A stretch of DNA of 64,000 nucleotides. It comes from Tepidibacter aestuarii. Lineage in GTDB: Bacteria > Bacillota > Clostridia > Peptostreptococcales > Peptostreptococcaceae. The position numbers and the translations under genes were made by a program. The stretch lies in NCBI RefSeq assembly GCF_934924865.1, contig NZ_OW235315.1:1364001-1428000 (forward strand), written 5' to 3'. Of the stretch, positions 1 through 8,456 are shown piece by piece. Numbering within the stretch: the first letter of the stretch is position 1; each line of letters opens with the position of its first letter. The notes below the pieces were generated by a model. The model had not been told where the DNA came from, ran no database searches, and saw only the letters and a list, made by a program, of their open reading frames with translations.

Positions 1-915
1 GTAGCTGTATCTGGAAGATCTATGGTGAATGTAGTTAATGTAGCTAAGGAATTAGGATATTTAACTCTTCCAGAAGATATATTAATAGATCTTAATGAAA
101 TTAACAATTATGCTCACAATGAATTGGTTATAATAACTACAGGATCTCAAGGAGAGCCTATGTCAGCACTTTCTAGAATGGCAGCATCAGAACATAAAAA
201 AATGGAAATTGAAAAAGGCGATTTAGTAGTAATATCTGCTCATGCTATACCTGGAAATGAAAAAACAGTTTCAAGAGTTATAAATCAGTTATTTGAAAAG
301 GGAGCAGACGTTATATACGATGATTTAGCTGATATACATGTTTCTGGTCATGCTTGCAAAGAAGAATTAAAACTTATGCATAGATTGGTTAATCCTAAAT
401 ACTTCATACCTGTTCATGGTGAATATAGACACTTAAAGCAGCATGCTGAACTTGCAAGATCATTAGGAATGCCAAGTGAAAATATATTTACAATCAATAC
501 AGGATCTGTTGTTGAATTTGGCAAAAGCCATGCAAGACTGGCTGGATATGTTCCTTCTGGAAATATACTTGTAGATGGGCTTGGTGTTGGAGATGTTGGA
601 AATATAGTTTTAAGAGACAGAAAACACCTATCAGAAGATGGACTTATGGTGGTTGTTGTAACTATATCAAAAGAAAATGGAAAAGTTATAGCAGGCCCAG
701 ATATAATTTCAAGAGGTTTTGTATATGTTAGAGAGTCAGAGGATTTAATAGAAAAAGCAAAGATTGTAGTAAGAGAAGCTTTAATTCAATGTGAAAGTAA
801 GCAAATAAGAGAGTGGGCATATTTAAAAAATACTATAAAAGATGAACTTAAGAATTATCTATATGAAAAAACTAAGAGAAATCCTATGATATTACCTATA
901 ATTATGGAAGTTTAA
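1..915 (+). CDS. rnj: Ribonuclease J, C-terminal part (5' end outside window)
   Basis: RNase J is a metallo-beta-lactamase/beta-CASP ribonuclease (5'-3' exonuclease and endonuclease) in mRNA decay and RNA maturation. The frame is open from base 1, so the N-terminal catalytic lobe lies upstream of the window. Visible are the beta-CASP motif TTGSQGEPMSALSRMA, the SAHAIPGNE segment, the HVSGH and PVHGEYRHL histidine motifs, and the C-terminal domain (GLGVGDVGNIVLRDR, DIISRGFVYVRESE). About 304 residues of a protein usually near 555 are present. A terminator follows at once, so it ends its transcription unit. The paralogue (J1 or J2) cannot be decided here. Confidence 0.93.
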   Translation, partial: VAVSGRSMVNVVNVAKELGYLTLPEDILIDLNEINNYAHNELVIITTGSQGEPMSALSRMAASEHKKMEIEKGDLVVISAHAIPGNEKTVSRVINQLFEKGADVIYDDLADIHVSGHACKEELKLMHRLVNPKYFIPVHGEYRHLKQHAELARSLGMPSENIFTINTGSVVEFGKSHARLAGYVPSGNILVDGLGVGDVGNIVLRDRKHLSEDGLMVVVVTISKENGKVIAGPDIISRGFVYVRESEDLIEKAKIVVREALIQCESKQIREWAYLKNTIKDELKNYLYEKTKRNPMILPIIMEV

Positions 916-923
916 TAAATGAT

Positions 924-964
924 TAAAAAAGGATGCAATTAATGTTAATCGCATCCTTTTTTTT
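924..964 (+). terminator. Rho-independent terminator after RNase J
   Basis: GGATGC and GCATCC arms, extended by an AT-rich inner stem, are followed by eight Ts. Confidence 0.85.
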
Positions 965-989
965 ATGCTTTTTTTACCAAATCTCAAAT

Positions 990-1020
990 TGTATAATAAA
1001 GGCTTCAAAGTGTCAAAATA
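990..1020 (+). promoter_or_regulatory. Candidate forespore sigma (sigF/sigG-type) promoter for dacF
   Basis: TGTATA, a 16-nt spacer and GTCAAAATA lie just upstream of dacF. This resembles forespore sigma promoters, and dacF is a known sigF target in Bacillus. The match is by eye only. Confidence 0.4.
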
Positions 1021-1046
1021 TAACTAAAATGAGGTGAGGTGAAAAA

Positions 1047-2189
1047 ATGAAAAAAAAGTTAAGTTTAATTTTAACTATGATACTGATTATATCTTCATTT
1101 ACTTCATTTGCAAATGAAGATATGAATTTAAGTTCAAAATCTGCTATATTGATAGATGCAAATAGCGGAACAATTCTATTTGAAAAAAATTCCCATGAAA
1201 AATTACCTCCAGCTAGTGTGACAAAGATAATGAGTATGCTGCTTACGATGGAAGCTTTGAGTGAGGGAAGAATAAAATTAGATGATAAGGTGACTATAAG
1301 TGAAAAAGCATCCAGTATGGGAGGGAGTCAATTATATCTAGAGCCTGGAGAAGTCAAAACGGTTGATGAATTACTCAAAGGTATAGCTGTTGCTTCTGCT
1401 AATGATGGATGTGTAGCCATGGCAGAACACATCTATGGAAGTGAAGAAGCATTCGTAAAGAAAATGAATGAAAAAGCACAAGAATTAGGAATGAAGGATA
1501 CACATTTTGTAAATACTAACGGATTACCTGTAGAAGATCATTACACAAGTGCTTATGACATCTCATTGATGTCAAAAGAGCTTATAAAGTATAAGGACAT
1601 TCATAAATATTTGAAAATATGGATGGATGAAATTATAGTTGGTAAAAAACAAAAGAAAATAGGTCTTGTAAACACTAATAAGCTTGTAAGATTTTATAAA
1701 GGTGCTAACGGCATAAAAACTGGATTCACCAATGAAGCTAAATTTTGCCTATCAGCATCAGCAACTAGAGATGATTTAACATTAATAGCTGTTGTCTTAG
1801 GTGCACCTTCATCTAAAGAAAGATTTAATGAAGCATCATCATTGCTAAATTACGGATTTGCTAACTATGAAACTATAAAAATATACGATCAAGATCAAGT
1901 GGTAAAGAAAATAAAATTAGAAAAAGCAGACCCTGAGAATATAGAACTTACATGTGAAGAACCACTTTATTATTTAAATAAAAAGGGAGATAAAAAAGAT
2001 TTTAAAGAAAAAATAGTTGTAGATGAAAATCTAAAATTCCCTATTAAGAAAGGTCAAAAAATAGGAGAAGTTCAAATATATAAAGACAAAAAAGTCGTTA
2101 TGAAATCAAATTTAGTATCAAATAAAGATGTTAAAAAAGCTGGTTATTTAAAAATGTTAAATAAAGTATTAAACTCAATATTAAATTAA
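1047..2189 (+). CDS. dacF: D-alanyl-D-alanine carboxypeptidase (PBP5/DacF type)
   Basis: This penicillin-binding protein trims the terminal D-Ala of peptidoglycan stem peptides outside the membrane; the DacF type modifies cortex during sporulation. It has a signal peptide (residues 1 to about 22) and the three active-site motifs: SVTK (Ser57, Lys60), SAN (117-119) and KTG (224-226). The C-terminal PBP5-like beta domain follows to residue 380, a usual full length. The ATG follows a strong GAGGTGAGGTG Shine-Dalgarno. It is a single-gene unit, possibly read from the forespore-type promoter just upstream. DacF rather than another class A carboxypeptidase is an inference from context. Confidence 0.9.
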   Translation: MKKKLSLILTMILIISSFTSFANEDMNLSSKSAILIDANSGTILFEKNSHEKLPPASVTKIMSMLLTMEALSEGRIKLDDKVTISEKASSMGGSQLYLEPGEVKTVDELLKGIAVASANDGCVAMAEHIYGSEEAFVKKMNEKAQELGMKDTHFVNTNGLPVEDHYTSAYDISLMSKELIKYKDIHKYLKIWMDEIIVGKKQKKIGLVNTNKLVRFYKGANGIKTGFTNEAKFCLSASATRDDLTLIAVVLGAPSSKERFNEASSLLNYGFANYETIKIYDQDQVVKKIKLEKADPENIELTCEEPLYYLNKKGDKKDFKEKIVVDENLKFPIKKGQKIGEVQIYKDKKVVMKSNLVSNKDVKKAGYLKMLNKVLNSILN

Positions 2190-2325
2190 AAAATTCGCTT
2201 TATGTTAACGCATAGGTCATGTCGCCAACGAGTTTTACAACTCTGTCGCTTAAAAATAGATGCTACTTAAGTTCAATCATCAATATTATATATGAGTCAA
2301 AAATTATATAATTTACTTGTAAATA

Positions 2326-2361
2326 AAAAACAGTCTAAGTTTTTACTTAGACTGTTTTTTT
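2326..2361. terminator. Bidirectional terminator between dacF and the YhcN-like lipoprotein gene
   Basis: A perfect AACAGTCTAAG / CTTAGACTGTT stem has an A-tract on one side and a T-tract on the other, between two convergent genes. Confidence 0.85.
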
Positions 2362-2363
2362 AT

Positions 2364-3026
2364 TTATCTATTAGGTGCTAATCTGTTGAATATATTTTGA
2401 AGCTCAGTGTTAAGATCTGTTATAGGTGTTCCTGCTTGTATATCTTGTCCTAATCGTTGTAAACGATTGTATACATCATTGTCTTGAGTTATAACTACTT
2501 TGTCTATATTTCTATCTGAATTTTTACAAATAGATTCTATTTGATTTTTTAATGACTTATTTAAGGTCGTTTTTGGATCTACAGCAACAACACAAGTATC
2601 TCCGTTTACAGCTACTGAAGTATCTTCAACTCCTTTTAGATTGTTACATTTATCTCTGATTGTGTTATTTAAGCCAGCATTTTTTATATTCATATTGTTT
2701 CGATAGGTATAATTTGGATTTCTAGTATCTCCTACATATTGATTAGCATTGTAGTTTGGAACCTTATTAGTTCCTACATACCCAGTAAACTGATTAGGGT
2801 TATAATTTGGAGAATTTGGATTTCCTACATAACCAGTATAAGGTATTCCTCTAAAGTTATTTGCAGTATTAGGATACGTTGTTTGATAATTAGGTGATAC
2901 CATTCCTACATTTGGATTTACGTTTGGATTTCTTCTAGCTTGTTGATTAGTACAGCCTATCATAAACGTAGACAATCCTAGTACTGTTACGGCAGTATAA
3001 ATTAATGGCTTTGAATTTTTTTTCAT
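2364..3026 (-). CDS. YhcN/YlaJ-family sporulation lipoprotein
   Basis: Members are lipoproteins of the spore inner membrane region; the molecular function is not established. The start has a signal peptide ending in a lipobox-like FMIGC (Cys25). Residues about 30-110 are low-complexity and rich in Asn, Pro, Tyr and Gly, with repeated NPNQ(F/Y)-GYVG-like units. The YhcN/YlaJ domain is about residues 115-220 (NNTIRDKCNNLKGVEDTSVA, then VVAVDP). The ATG follows a GGAGGTG-type ribosome site. It converges with dacF on a shared terminator. Confidence 0.8.
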   Translation of the reverse strand: MKKNSKPLIYTAVTVLGLSTFMIGCTNQQARRNPNVNPNVGMVSPNYQTTYPNTANNFRGIPYTGYVGNPNSPNYNPNQFTGYVGTNKVPNYNANQYVGDTRNPNYTYRNNMNIKNAGLNNTIRDKCNNLKGVEDTSVAVNGDTCVVAVDPKTTLNKSLKNQIESICKNSDRNIDKVVITQDNDVYNRLQRLGQDIQAGTPITDLNTELQNIFNRLAPNR

Positions 3027-3110
3027 AAATACACCTCCTATAAATAGTTTCTCTTTTTGGAGGAATTTTATAATGTTAGATAATTAGCAAGATATGAAAA
3101 AAATTCAAAA

Positions 3111-3353
3111 TTAATCAGAGAACGTAAAGATTCTAGTTATTCTTGTAGCTGGATTTATAACTACTGTTATTATAAGTGTAGCTGGTAATCTAGGAGATTT
3201 TGAGGTGAATTCTGTGTCAAAGTCTATATTGTTTTTTATAAGTAGGGAAATTAGCGCATTTACTTGTGCTAATTTGATTTTATCTGAATTTAGAAAACAT
3301 TGGAATGCTTCGCTTTCTAGTAGACATGCTAATTCACTACAAAAACCCTTCAT
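3111..3353 (-). CDS. Small hypothetical protein (80 aa)
   Basis: No family recognised. The gene is supported by a strong AAAGGAGAT ribosome site before the ATG and no competing gene. The N-terminal half is leucine-rich and probably helical; the C-terminal half (about 50-80) looks like beta strands. Cys5, Cys10 and Cys19 are clustered. It follows the lipoprotein gene's upstream region on the same strand, and a sporulation role is only a guess from neighbours. Confidence 0.55.
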   Translation of the reverse strand: MKGFCSELACLLESEAFQCFLNSDKIKLAQVNALISLLIKNNIDFDTEFTSKSPRLPATLIITVVINPATRITRIFTFSD

Positions 3354-3606
3354 AAAAAATCTCCTTTCTACATTATATGTAAAATAAAAATTCGCAAATA
3401 AAAAACACTCTTCTTTTTATAATATGAACTATATATATTTTATGATACTTAGGTATAAAACTGAACTTAATTTAGATGGAGTTTTTAATTTTGCTGAATT
3501 CTTAGCTTTTGGATAAAGTGTATCTATATAATTAAATTTCTTTAAAAAAATATCTGGGTTTGTTATAATAAGTAGTACCGTAGAATAAGAATGGAGAATG
3601 AAAAAT

Positions 3607-4200
3607 ATGATTGATTTTTTAATAACTCTTCCTGGTATATTAATGGCCATATCTATACATGAATTTGGACATGGATATGTAGCATATATATTAGGAGATG
3701 ACACAGCAAAAAAAAGTGGGAGGCTTTCTTTAAACCCTTTAAAGCATATAGATCCTATAGGATTTTTAATGCTAATTATTGCGCATTTTGGATGGGCAAA
3801 ACCCGTTCCTATTAATTCTAATAAATTTAAGAATGAAAGGATTGGACTTTTTTTAGTTTCAATAGCAGGAGTTGTATGTAATATAATACTTGCTATAATA
3901 TGTATATACGTATACAAGTATGAGCTTAGATATGTGAATATGTATGCACTAAATAGTATAATTTTAAGTGCTATAAGTATAAATATTGGATTTGCTGTAT
4001 TTAATTTATTGCCTATACCTCCTTTAGATGGTTCAAAAATTATATTATCTATTCTTCCAAATAAATTACATTATTATTATTTTAAATACGAGCATATAGG
4101 AAGTATTATATTAGTAATGTTAATGCTTACCGATAATATAGGTATAGTGGCAAATCCTATATACAGTGTTATAAAAAAATTAATAAATATTATACTTTAA
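3607..4200 (+). CDS. Site-2 protease family (M50) membrane metallopeptidase
   Basis: An intramembrane zinc protease of the minimal S2P type (YwhC-like). The zinc motif HEFGH lies in the first membrane helix, and the third ligand motif NLLPIPPLDG is in the last third. There are about five or six membrane helices and about 197 residues. An alternative ATG nine bases upstream is only 2 nt from GGAG, so the ATG at 3607 is preferred. It ends ten bases before scpA, so the two are probably co-transcribed. The substrate is unknown. Confidence 0.85.
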   Translation: MIDFLITLPGILMAISIHEFGHGYVAYILGDDTAKKSGRLSLNPLKHIDPIGFLMLIIAHFGWAKPVPINSNKFKNERIGLFLVSIAGVVCNIILAIICIYVYKYELRYVNMYALNSIILSAISINIGFAVFNLLPIPPLDGSKIILSILPNKLHYYYFKYEHIGSIILVMLMLTDNIGIVANPIYSVIKKLINIIL

Positions 4201-4210
4201 GGTGATTGAG

Positions 4211-4915
4211 ATGGGATATAATGTAGCTTTAAATTTTTATGAAGGCCCGATGGATCTTTTATATGATCTAATAGTAAAAAATAAAATAGATATATACGAT
4301 ATATCTATTTTTGAAATAACCAAGCAGTATTTAGATTACTTAGATGAATTGGGGAAAATGGACCTTGAGATAACTAGCGACTTTATAATAATGGCGTGTA
4401 GGCTTCTTGAAATTAAATCTAAATACTTGCTTTATAAAAAAAATGAAGAAGAAGAAGATCCTAGAACAGAGCTTATGCATCAGCTTATAGAATATAAAAA
4501 CTTTAAAAATGCATCGAATTATTTAAAAGATAGAATGTATTTAGGAGAAGGTGTATTTTATAGAAAAAAAGAAGAAATCTATATAGAAGAAAAAATGGAT
4601 TTATCGAATTTAAATATAGATATGCTTATAAAGTTTTTGCCAAGTGTTGTTAAGGAAATAAGAAAAGAAAAGACGGAAAATAAATTAGATACAATATATA
4701 AAAAGCCTACTATTTCAATAGAAGAAAAAATTTATTATGTCAAAGAACAAGTGGATAAAAAAGGAAGCTTACTATTTAAGAATCTAATAAAAACTTCAGA
4801 TAAGGAAGAAATTATAGTTACTTTTTTATCTGTTCTTGAACTTATAAAAACAAAAAATATAGTAGTAAAACAAGAAGACTACTTATCAGATATAATAGTA
4901 AAAAAGGTAGAGTGA
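4211..4915 (+). CDS. scpA: Segregation and condensation protein A
   Basis: ScpA is the kleisin subunit that bridges SMC heads with ScpB for chromosome condensation and segregation. The N-terminal SMC-binding region shows FEGPMDLL-type sequence (FYEGPMDLLYDLI), the middle has the conserved ACRLLEIKSKYLL helix, and the C-terminal winged helix is near 165-230. Length is normal at about 234 residues. An in-frame GTG three codons upstream is possible, but the ATG has better spacing to AAGGTGA. scpB follows four bases after the stop. Confidence 0.93.
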   Translation: MGYNVALNFYEGPMDLLYDLIVKNKIDIYDISIFEITKQYLDYLDELGKMDLEITSDFIIMACRLLEIKSKYLLYKKNEEEEDPRTELMHQLIEYKNFKNASNYLKDRMYLGEGVFYRKKEEIYIEEKMDLSNLNIDMLIKFLPSVVKEIRKEKTENKLDTIYKKPTISIEEKIYYVKEQVDKKGSLLFKNLIKTSDKEEIIVTFLSVLELIKTKNIVVKQEDYLSDIIVKKVE

Positions 4916-4919
4916 TTTT

Positions 4920-5450
4920 ATGGATAACAAAAGAATAAAAAATATTATAGAATCTGTATTATTCTCATATTCAGATGCTATAACAGTAAAGGAAATAAGA
5001 GAGATAGTAAATGAAGATATGAGTTCACGTGATATAGAAAATATATTAATAGAATTACAAAAAGAATATGAAGATCAAAATAGGGGAATACAAATATATA
5101 AGGTTCAAAACAAGTATCAAATGGGAACAAACAAAGAGTATGAAGAATATGTACGAAAGTTATTTGAACCTAAAAGGAAAAAAAGTTTAACACAAGCTAC
5201 TCTTGAAACATTGACAATAATAGCTTATAAACAACCTATAACCAAGGTTGAAATAGAAGAAATACGAGGGGTTAAGTGTGATAAGGCCATATCTACATTG
5301 GTTGAACACGATTTTATAAAAGAAGCTGGAAGACTTAATAAAATAGGAAAGCCTATAATATATAAAACCACTGAGGAATTTTTAAAGCTATTTGGGCTAG
5401 ATAAAATAGAAGATTTACCACCTGTTCAAGAAGAAGAAACACAAGAATAA
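4920..5450 (+). CDS. scpB: Segregation and condensation protein B
   Basis: ScpB forms the winged-helix dimer that binds ScpA in the SMC condensin. The sequence begins with the IIESVLFSY helix, and the second winged helix has the family motif ATLETLTIIAYKQPITKVEIE near residues 91-111. The tail is acidic and the length typical (176 aa). It is in an operon with scpA and the M50 protease and ends at a bidirectional terminator. Confidence 0.94.
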   Translation: MDNKRIKNIIESVLFSYSDAITVKEIREIVNEDMSSRDIENILIELQKEYEDQNRGIQIYKVQNKYQMGTNKEYEEYVRKLFEPKRKKSLTQATLETLTIIAYKQPITKVEIEEIRGVKCDKAISTLVEHDFIKEAGRLNKIGKPIIYKTTEEFLKLFGLDKIEDLPPVQEEETQE

Positions 5451-5467
5451 AATTTATTTCGTTATGT

Positions 5468-5508
5468 AAAAAAATCGCATTATGCTATAGCATGATGCGA
5501 TTTTTTTA
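5468..5508. terminator. Bidirectional terminator after scpB
   Basis: ATCGCAT and ATGCGAT arms sit between poly-A and poly-T, separating scpB from the convergent XRE-cupin gene. The T-tract overlaps that gene's stop codon. Confidence 0.85.
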
Positions 5509-6045
5509 GAAAGATGGAGGAGTAGAAACCCATAGTATAGAAGCATTTTTGCTTGTATTATTTACAATATAATGTTCTTTATCGGGAGTAAAGTAGAAAC
5601 TTTCTCCTTTTTTTATTCTAAACTTTTTGTTGCCTATATGAATTATTACAGAACCTTTTACTATATAACCGAATTCTTCTCCTTGATGAGGTCTGTCTAC
5701 TACTGTTTTACCTCCGGGTTCTATATCTACTAAAATAGGCTCCATTTCATTTTTTTGAGAATTTGGAATAAGCCAGTGGATTGTATGTTTTAATTCTTCG
5801 TTAACAGATTCGTATATATCATTTTTTTCGTAAACGATCTTTTCTTCTACAGCTTCATTAAAAAATGCATTTAAATCAGTTCCTAAGGCTTCCAGGATAT
5901 CCATTAAGGTTGCTATGGATGGAGAGGTTAAGTCTCTTTCAATTTTAGATATAAAGCCTTTTGTAAGGTCACATCTTTGAGCCAATTCCTCTTGGGTCAA
6001 TTGGTTTAATATTCTCAATCTATTAATTTTTGCTCCGATTTTCAA
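5506..6045 (-). CDS. XRE-family regulator with C-terminal cupin (PuuR-like)
   Basis: A helix-turn-helix (residues about 7-62, LTQEELAQRCDLTKGFISKIER) is joined to a cupin_2 sensor barrel (about 105-180, with HQGEEFGYIVKG and GESFYF). Such proteins often control polyamine or amino-acid genes and sense a small ligand. A GTG lies three codons upstream, but TTG at 6045 is preferred: it sits eight bases from AGGAG and gives the usual MKIG(A/E)KI start. It diverges from DUF2953-ytfJ and converges with scpB. The target is not evident. Confidence 0.85.
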   Translation of the reverse strand: MKIGAKINRLRILNQLTQEELAQRCDLTKGFISKIERDLTSPSIATLMDILEALGTDLNAFFNEAVEEKIVYEKNDIYESVNEELKHTIHWLIPNSQKNEMEPILVDIEPGGKTVVDRPHQGEEFGYIVKGSVIIHIGNKKFRIKKGESFYFTPDKEHYIVNNTSKNASILWVSTPPSF

Positions 6046-6281
6046 AATAATCACTCCTATAAGTTAGGGAAAAATGTTTTATGAATGGATTATGAGTTCA
6101 TGCCACTTTATAAGTATAATACATAATGAATAATATATCTATATTAGATAATAAGAAAAATATATTATTTACTAGAAGTAAACTTTTTGTTTACAAATAT
6201 TAAATATACAGCAAAATAAAAAAAAGTCAATAGATTTGATAAAAAAAGTATGTATTTAACTTTTTAGGAAACAATATATAT

Positions 6282-6881
6282 ATGAAAATTATTGTTTATA
6301 TATTCTTGCCTTTGATATTTTTAGGAATAATTATATTAAGTTCCAATGTGAAAATAAGCATACAATTAATTAAAAATGGACAAAATGATGAAATAGCATT
6401 TAAAATGAAATGTTTATTTGGAATTATAAAGTATGAAAAAAAATATTCTCTTCTAGGTTTGTATTTTAATCAAAAGGGAGTGAATTTAAAAACTGAACAA
6501 AATACTTCTAAGAAAGGAGAGTTAATTAATAGTTTTAAAGAAAGGATTAGTAATAAAGAAATATTAAAGGATTTTGAAAATCTAAAAGGATCAATTAAAT
6601 ATCTTTTTAAAAAAGCTGATGTCAGAAAAATGAATATAGATGCATATGTATCTAATGAAAATGTGTTTTTAAGTATATTTTTGTTTAATTTTGTAAATGC
6701 AATATATAAATACATATACGATAAAGTAGATACTAATGATTTGAAATTAAATATAAAACCTGGGTTTAATGAAAATACATTTAAAATATATATAATAACA
6801 AATTTTAATTTAAGAATAATAAATTTTATGAAGCTTTTAAAGCATTATAAAATTTTAAAAACATATAAAGGTGGTGCATAA
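6282..6881 (+). CDS. DUF2953 protein (YtfI-like)
   Basis: One N-terminal membrane helix (residues 1-23) is followed by the DUF2953 region (KMKCLFGIIKYEKKYSLLGL, later LNIKPGF). The biochemical role is unknown, but the gene is habitually found before ytfJ in spore formers, as here with three bases between them. The ribosome site is AGGAAAC, about 11 nt from the ATG. The two-gene unit ends in a strong terminator. Confidence 0.8.
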   Translation: MKIIVYIFLPLIFLGIIILSSNVKISIQLIKNGQNDEIAFKMKCLFGIIKYEKKYSLLGLYFNQKGVNLKTEQNTSKKGELINSFKERISNKEILKDFENLKGSIKYLFKKADVRKMNIDAYVSNENVFLSIFLFNFVNAIYKYIYDKVDTNDLKLNIKPGFNENTFKIYIITNFNLRIINFMKLLKHYKILKTYKGGA

Positions 6882-6884
6882 ATA

Positions 6885-7361
6885 ATGTCAGAACAACAGC
6901 ATCCAATAGAGAGTTTAATGAAAACTACTATGGAAAATATGAAAGAGATGATTGATGTAGACACTATAGTTGGAAATCCAGTTGAAACATCAAATGGGTC
7001 AGTTTTAATACCTATATCAAAGGTTTCTTTTGGATTTGCATCTGGAGGAGGAGAATACAACAAGGGACGTGTATCAAATGAAGATTCGAGTGATGCATAT
7101 CCATTTGCAGGAGGTACTGGAGCAGGTATAACTGTTCAACCAGTAGCTTTTATGGTAGTAGAAAAAGAAGAGACAAAACTTATGTATGTGGATCAAAATG
7201 CAAATATGCTAGATAATATACTTAATAAAACACCTAAGCTTATGGAGAATATACAAAGCATGTTTTCTGGAAAAGGTAAAAGTAACAATCAATCTAAACA
7301 ACAAGATGAAAATAAGCAGCAAAATAATGACTCACAAAATAATAATAATCAACAAAATTAA
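6885..7361 (+). CDS. ytfJ: Sporulation protein YtfJ (GerW family)
   Basis: GerW/YtfJ is a forespore-made protein needed for normal germination in Bacillus. The family core is residues 1 to about 110: HPIESLMKTTMENMKEMIDV, the VIGNP-like VGNPVET, SKVSFGFASGGGEY and GAGITVQPVAF. The last about 30 residues are Asn/Gln-rich low complexity. It is downstream of and probably co-transcribed with DUF2953. Confidence 0.92.
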   Translation: MSEQQHPIESLMKTTMENMKEMIDVDTIVGNPVETSNGSVLIPISKVSFGFASGGGEYNKGRVSNEDSSDAYPFAGGTGAGITVQPVAFMVVEKEETKLMYVDQNANMLDNILNKTPKLMENIQSMFSGKGKSNNQSKQQDENKQQNNDSQNNNNQQN

Positions 7362-7393
7362 AGCTGAAGGCAAAAACTTGCCTTCAGCTTTTC
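7361..7393 (+). terminator. Rho-independent terminator after ytfJ
   Basis: A perfect 13-bp AAGCTGAAGGCAA / TTGCCTTCAGCTT stem with a 4-nt loop ends in TTTT. Confidence 0.85.
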
Positions 7394-7508
7394 CTATTTG
7401 TAACCAAAACAGGTAAATGTAAATAAATTATATTAATGAGTATAGTTTGAAATTAAGTAATATGAAGTTTAGAAAATGTTATTTATATTGTGTGAAAGGG
7501 GGATTGTT

Positions 7509-8456
7509 ATGGATAACAAAGTATGTGTTGATGCAGGCAGTGAGTATTGCCCTTGTCACTTAGCTAAAAGTGGAGATTGCATAAGTTGTTCTTTGCTATC
7601 AGGAAAGGACTTGTGTGAGTGCAATTTAAAAGGAACATGTATATACCAAAAATTAAAAAAAAATAACGAAAAAATAAGTGAGCCTAGAGAAGGTATATCA
7701 TGCAAGGTACTGAAAAAAAAAGAAATACAAACTAATATATATTTACTCAGTATAAGTATACCAAAATGCCTAGCATATGAATTGATACATCCAGGATCAT
7801 ATATACTTTTGAAAGATAAAAATAGAAAAGATGATATGTTTAATAGTCCTATTTCTGTAATGAATATAGACTTAAAAAGCTATACACTCGATATAGTTGT
7901 AGAAATCTTAGGACCTAAAACAAAAGATTTATTAAATAGTGATACAGTATTTATAAAAGGACCATATACTAATGGTATATTTGGAATTAAGTATTTTAAA
8001 AAATTAAAAAGTAAAAAAGTATTGATTTTAGCAAAGGGACTCTCAAGTGTTACATTGATAAATGCAGTTAATAATCTTTTAAAGAATAATAACGAAGTAA
8101 AAGTATTTTTTGATAACACGGGTAAGAAAATTGAAGAGGTAGAAAGAAAGCTAAAAGAATTAAATTTAGAGTTGAAGCATTTTGATTTTAAAAACAATGA
8201 AAATCTAATAAAAGAAGAATTAAAAAAAGGTGTAGATATGGTATTTAGTGCAGGATCTAATCGCTTTAATAAAAACAGTATGAATATAGTCGACAGTGTG
8301 GACGATAAAATAAGTTTAGCTATAACTAACAATAATTTAATTTGCTGCGGAGAGGGAGTATGTGGTGCTTGTATTATAAATATTAAAGGTGAAAAAATAA
8401 AAACTTGCAAGACTCAAATAGAGCCAAGAGTATATCTAAAGGAGGCTTTGAAATGA
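7509..8456 (+). CDS. PyrK-like ferredoxin-reductase/[2Fe-2S] protein with extra N-terminal cysteine cluster
   Basis: It resembles dihydroorotate dehydrogenase electron-transfer subunits (PyrK) and NfnA-type proteins: an FAD-binding beta barrel (about 70-160), a degenerate nucleotide-binding half, and a C-terminal [2Fe-2S] motif CCGEGVCGACI...TC. Unlike PyrK it starts with about ten cysteines in the first 50 residues (CVDAGSEYCPCH, CISC, CECN), suggesting another metal site. The ATG follows AAGGGGG; the frame is open further upstream but without a better start. Its stop overlaps the next start by ATGA, so the two proteins are probably made together. The electron donor and acceptor are unknown. 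Confidence 0.75.
   Translation: MDNKVCVDAGSEYCPCHLAKSGDCISCSLLSGKDLCECNLKGTCIYQKLKKNNEKISEPREGISCKVLKKKEIQTNIYLLSISIPKCLAYELIHPGSYILLKDKNRKDDMFNSPISVMNIDLKSYTLDIVVEILGPKTKDLLNSDTVFIKGPYTNGIFGIKYFKKLKSKKVLILAKGLSSVTLINAVNNLLKNNNEVKVFFDNTGKKIEEVERKLKELNLELKHFDFKNNENLIKEELKKGVDMVFSAGSNRFNKNSMNIVDSVDDKISLAITNNNLICCGEGVCGACIINIKGEKIKTCKTQIEPRVYLKEALK

Noticed and set aside
3205..3387. Plus-strand 60-codon frame opposite the small minus-strand gene
   Set aside because: No ribosome site; the minus-strand frame has a strong AAAGGAG and a better start.
3429..3917. Minus-strand frame opposite the site-2 protease gene
   Set aside because: It overlaps HEFGH-coding sequence and has no ribosome site.
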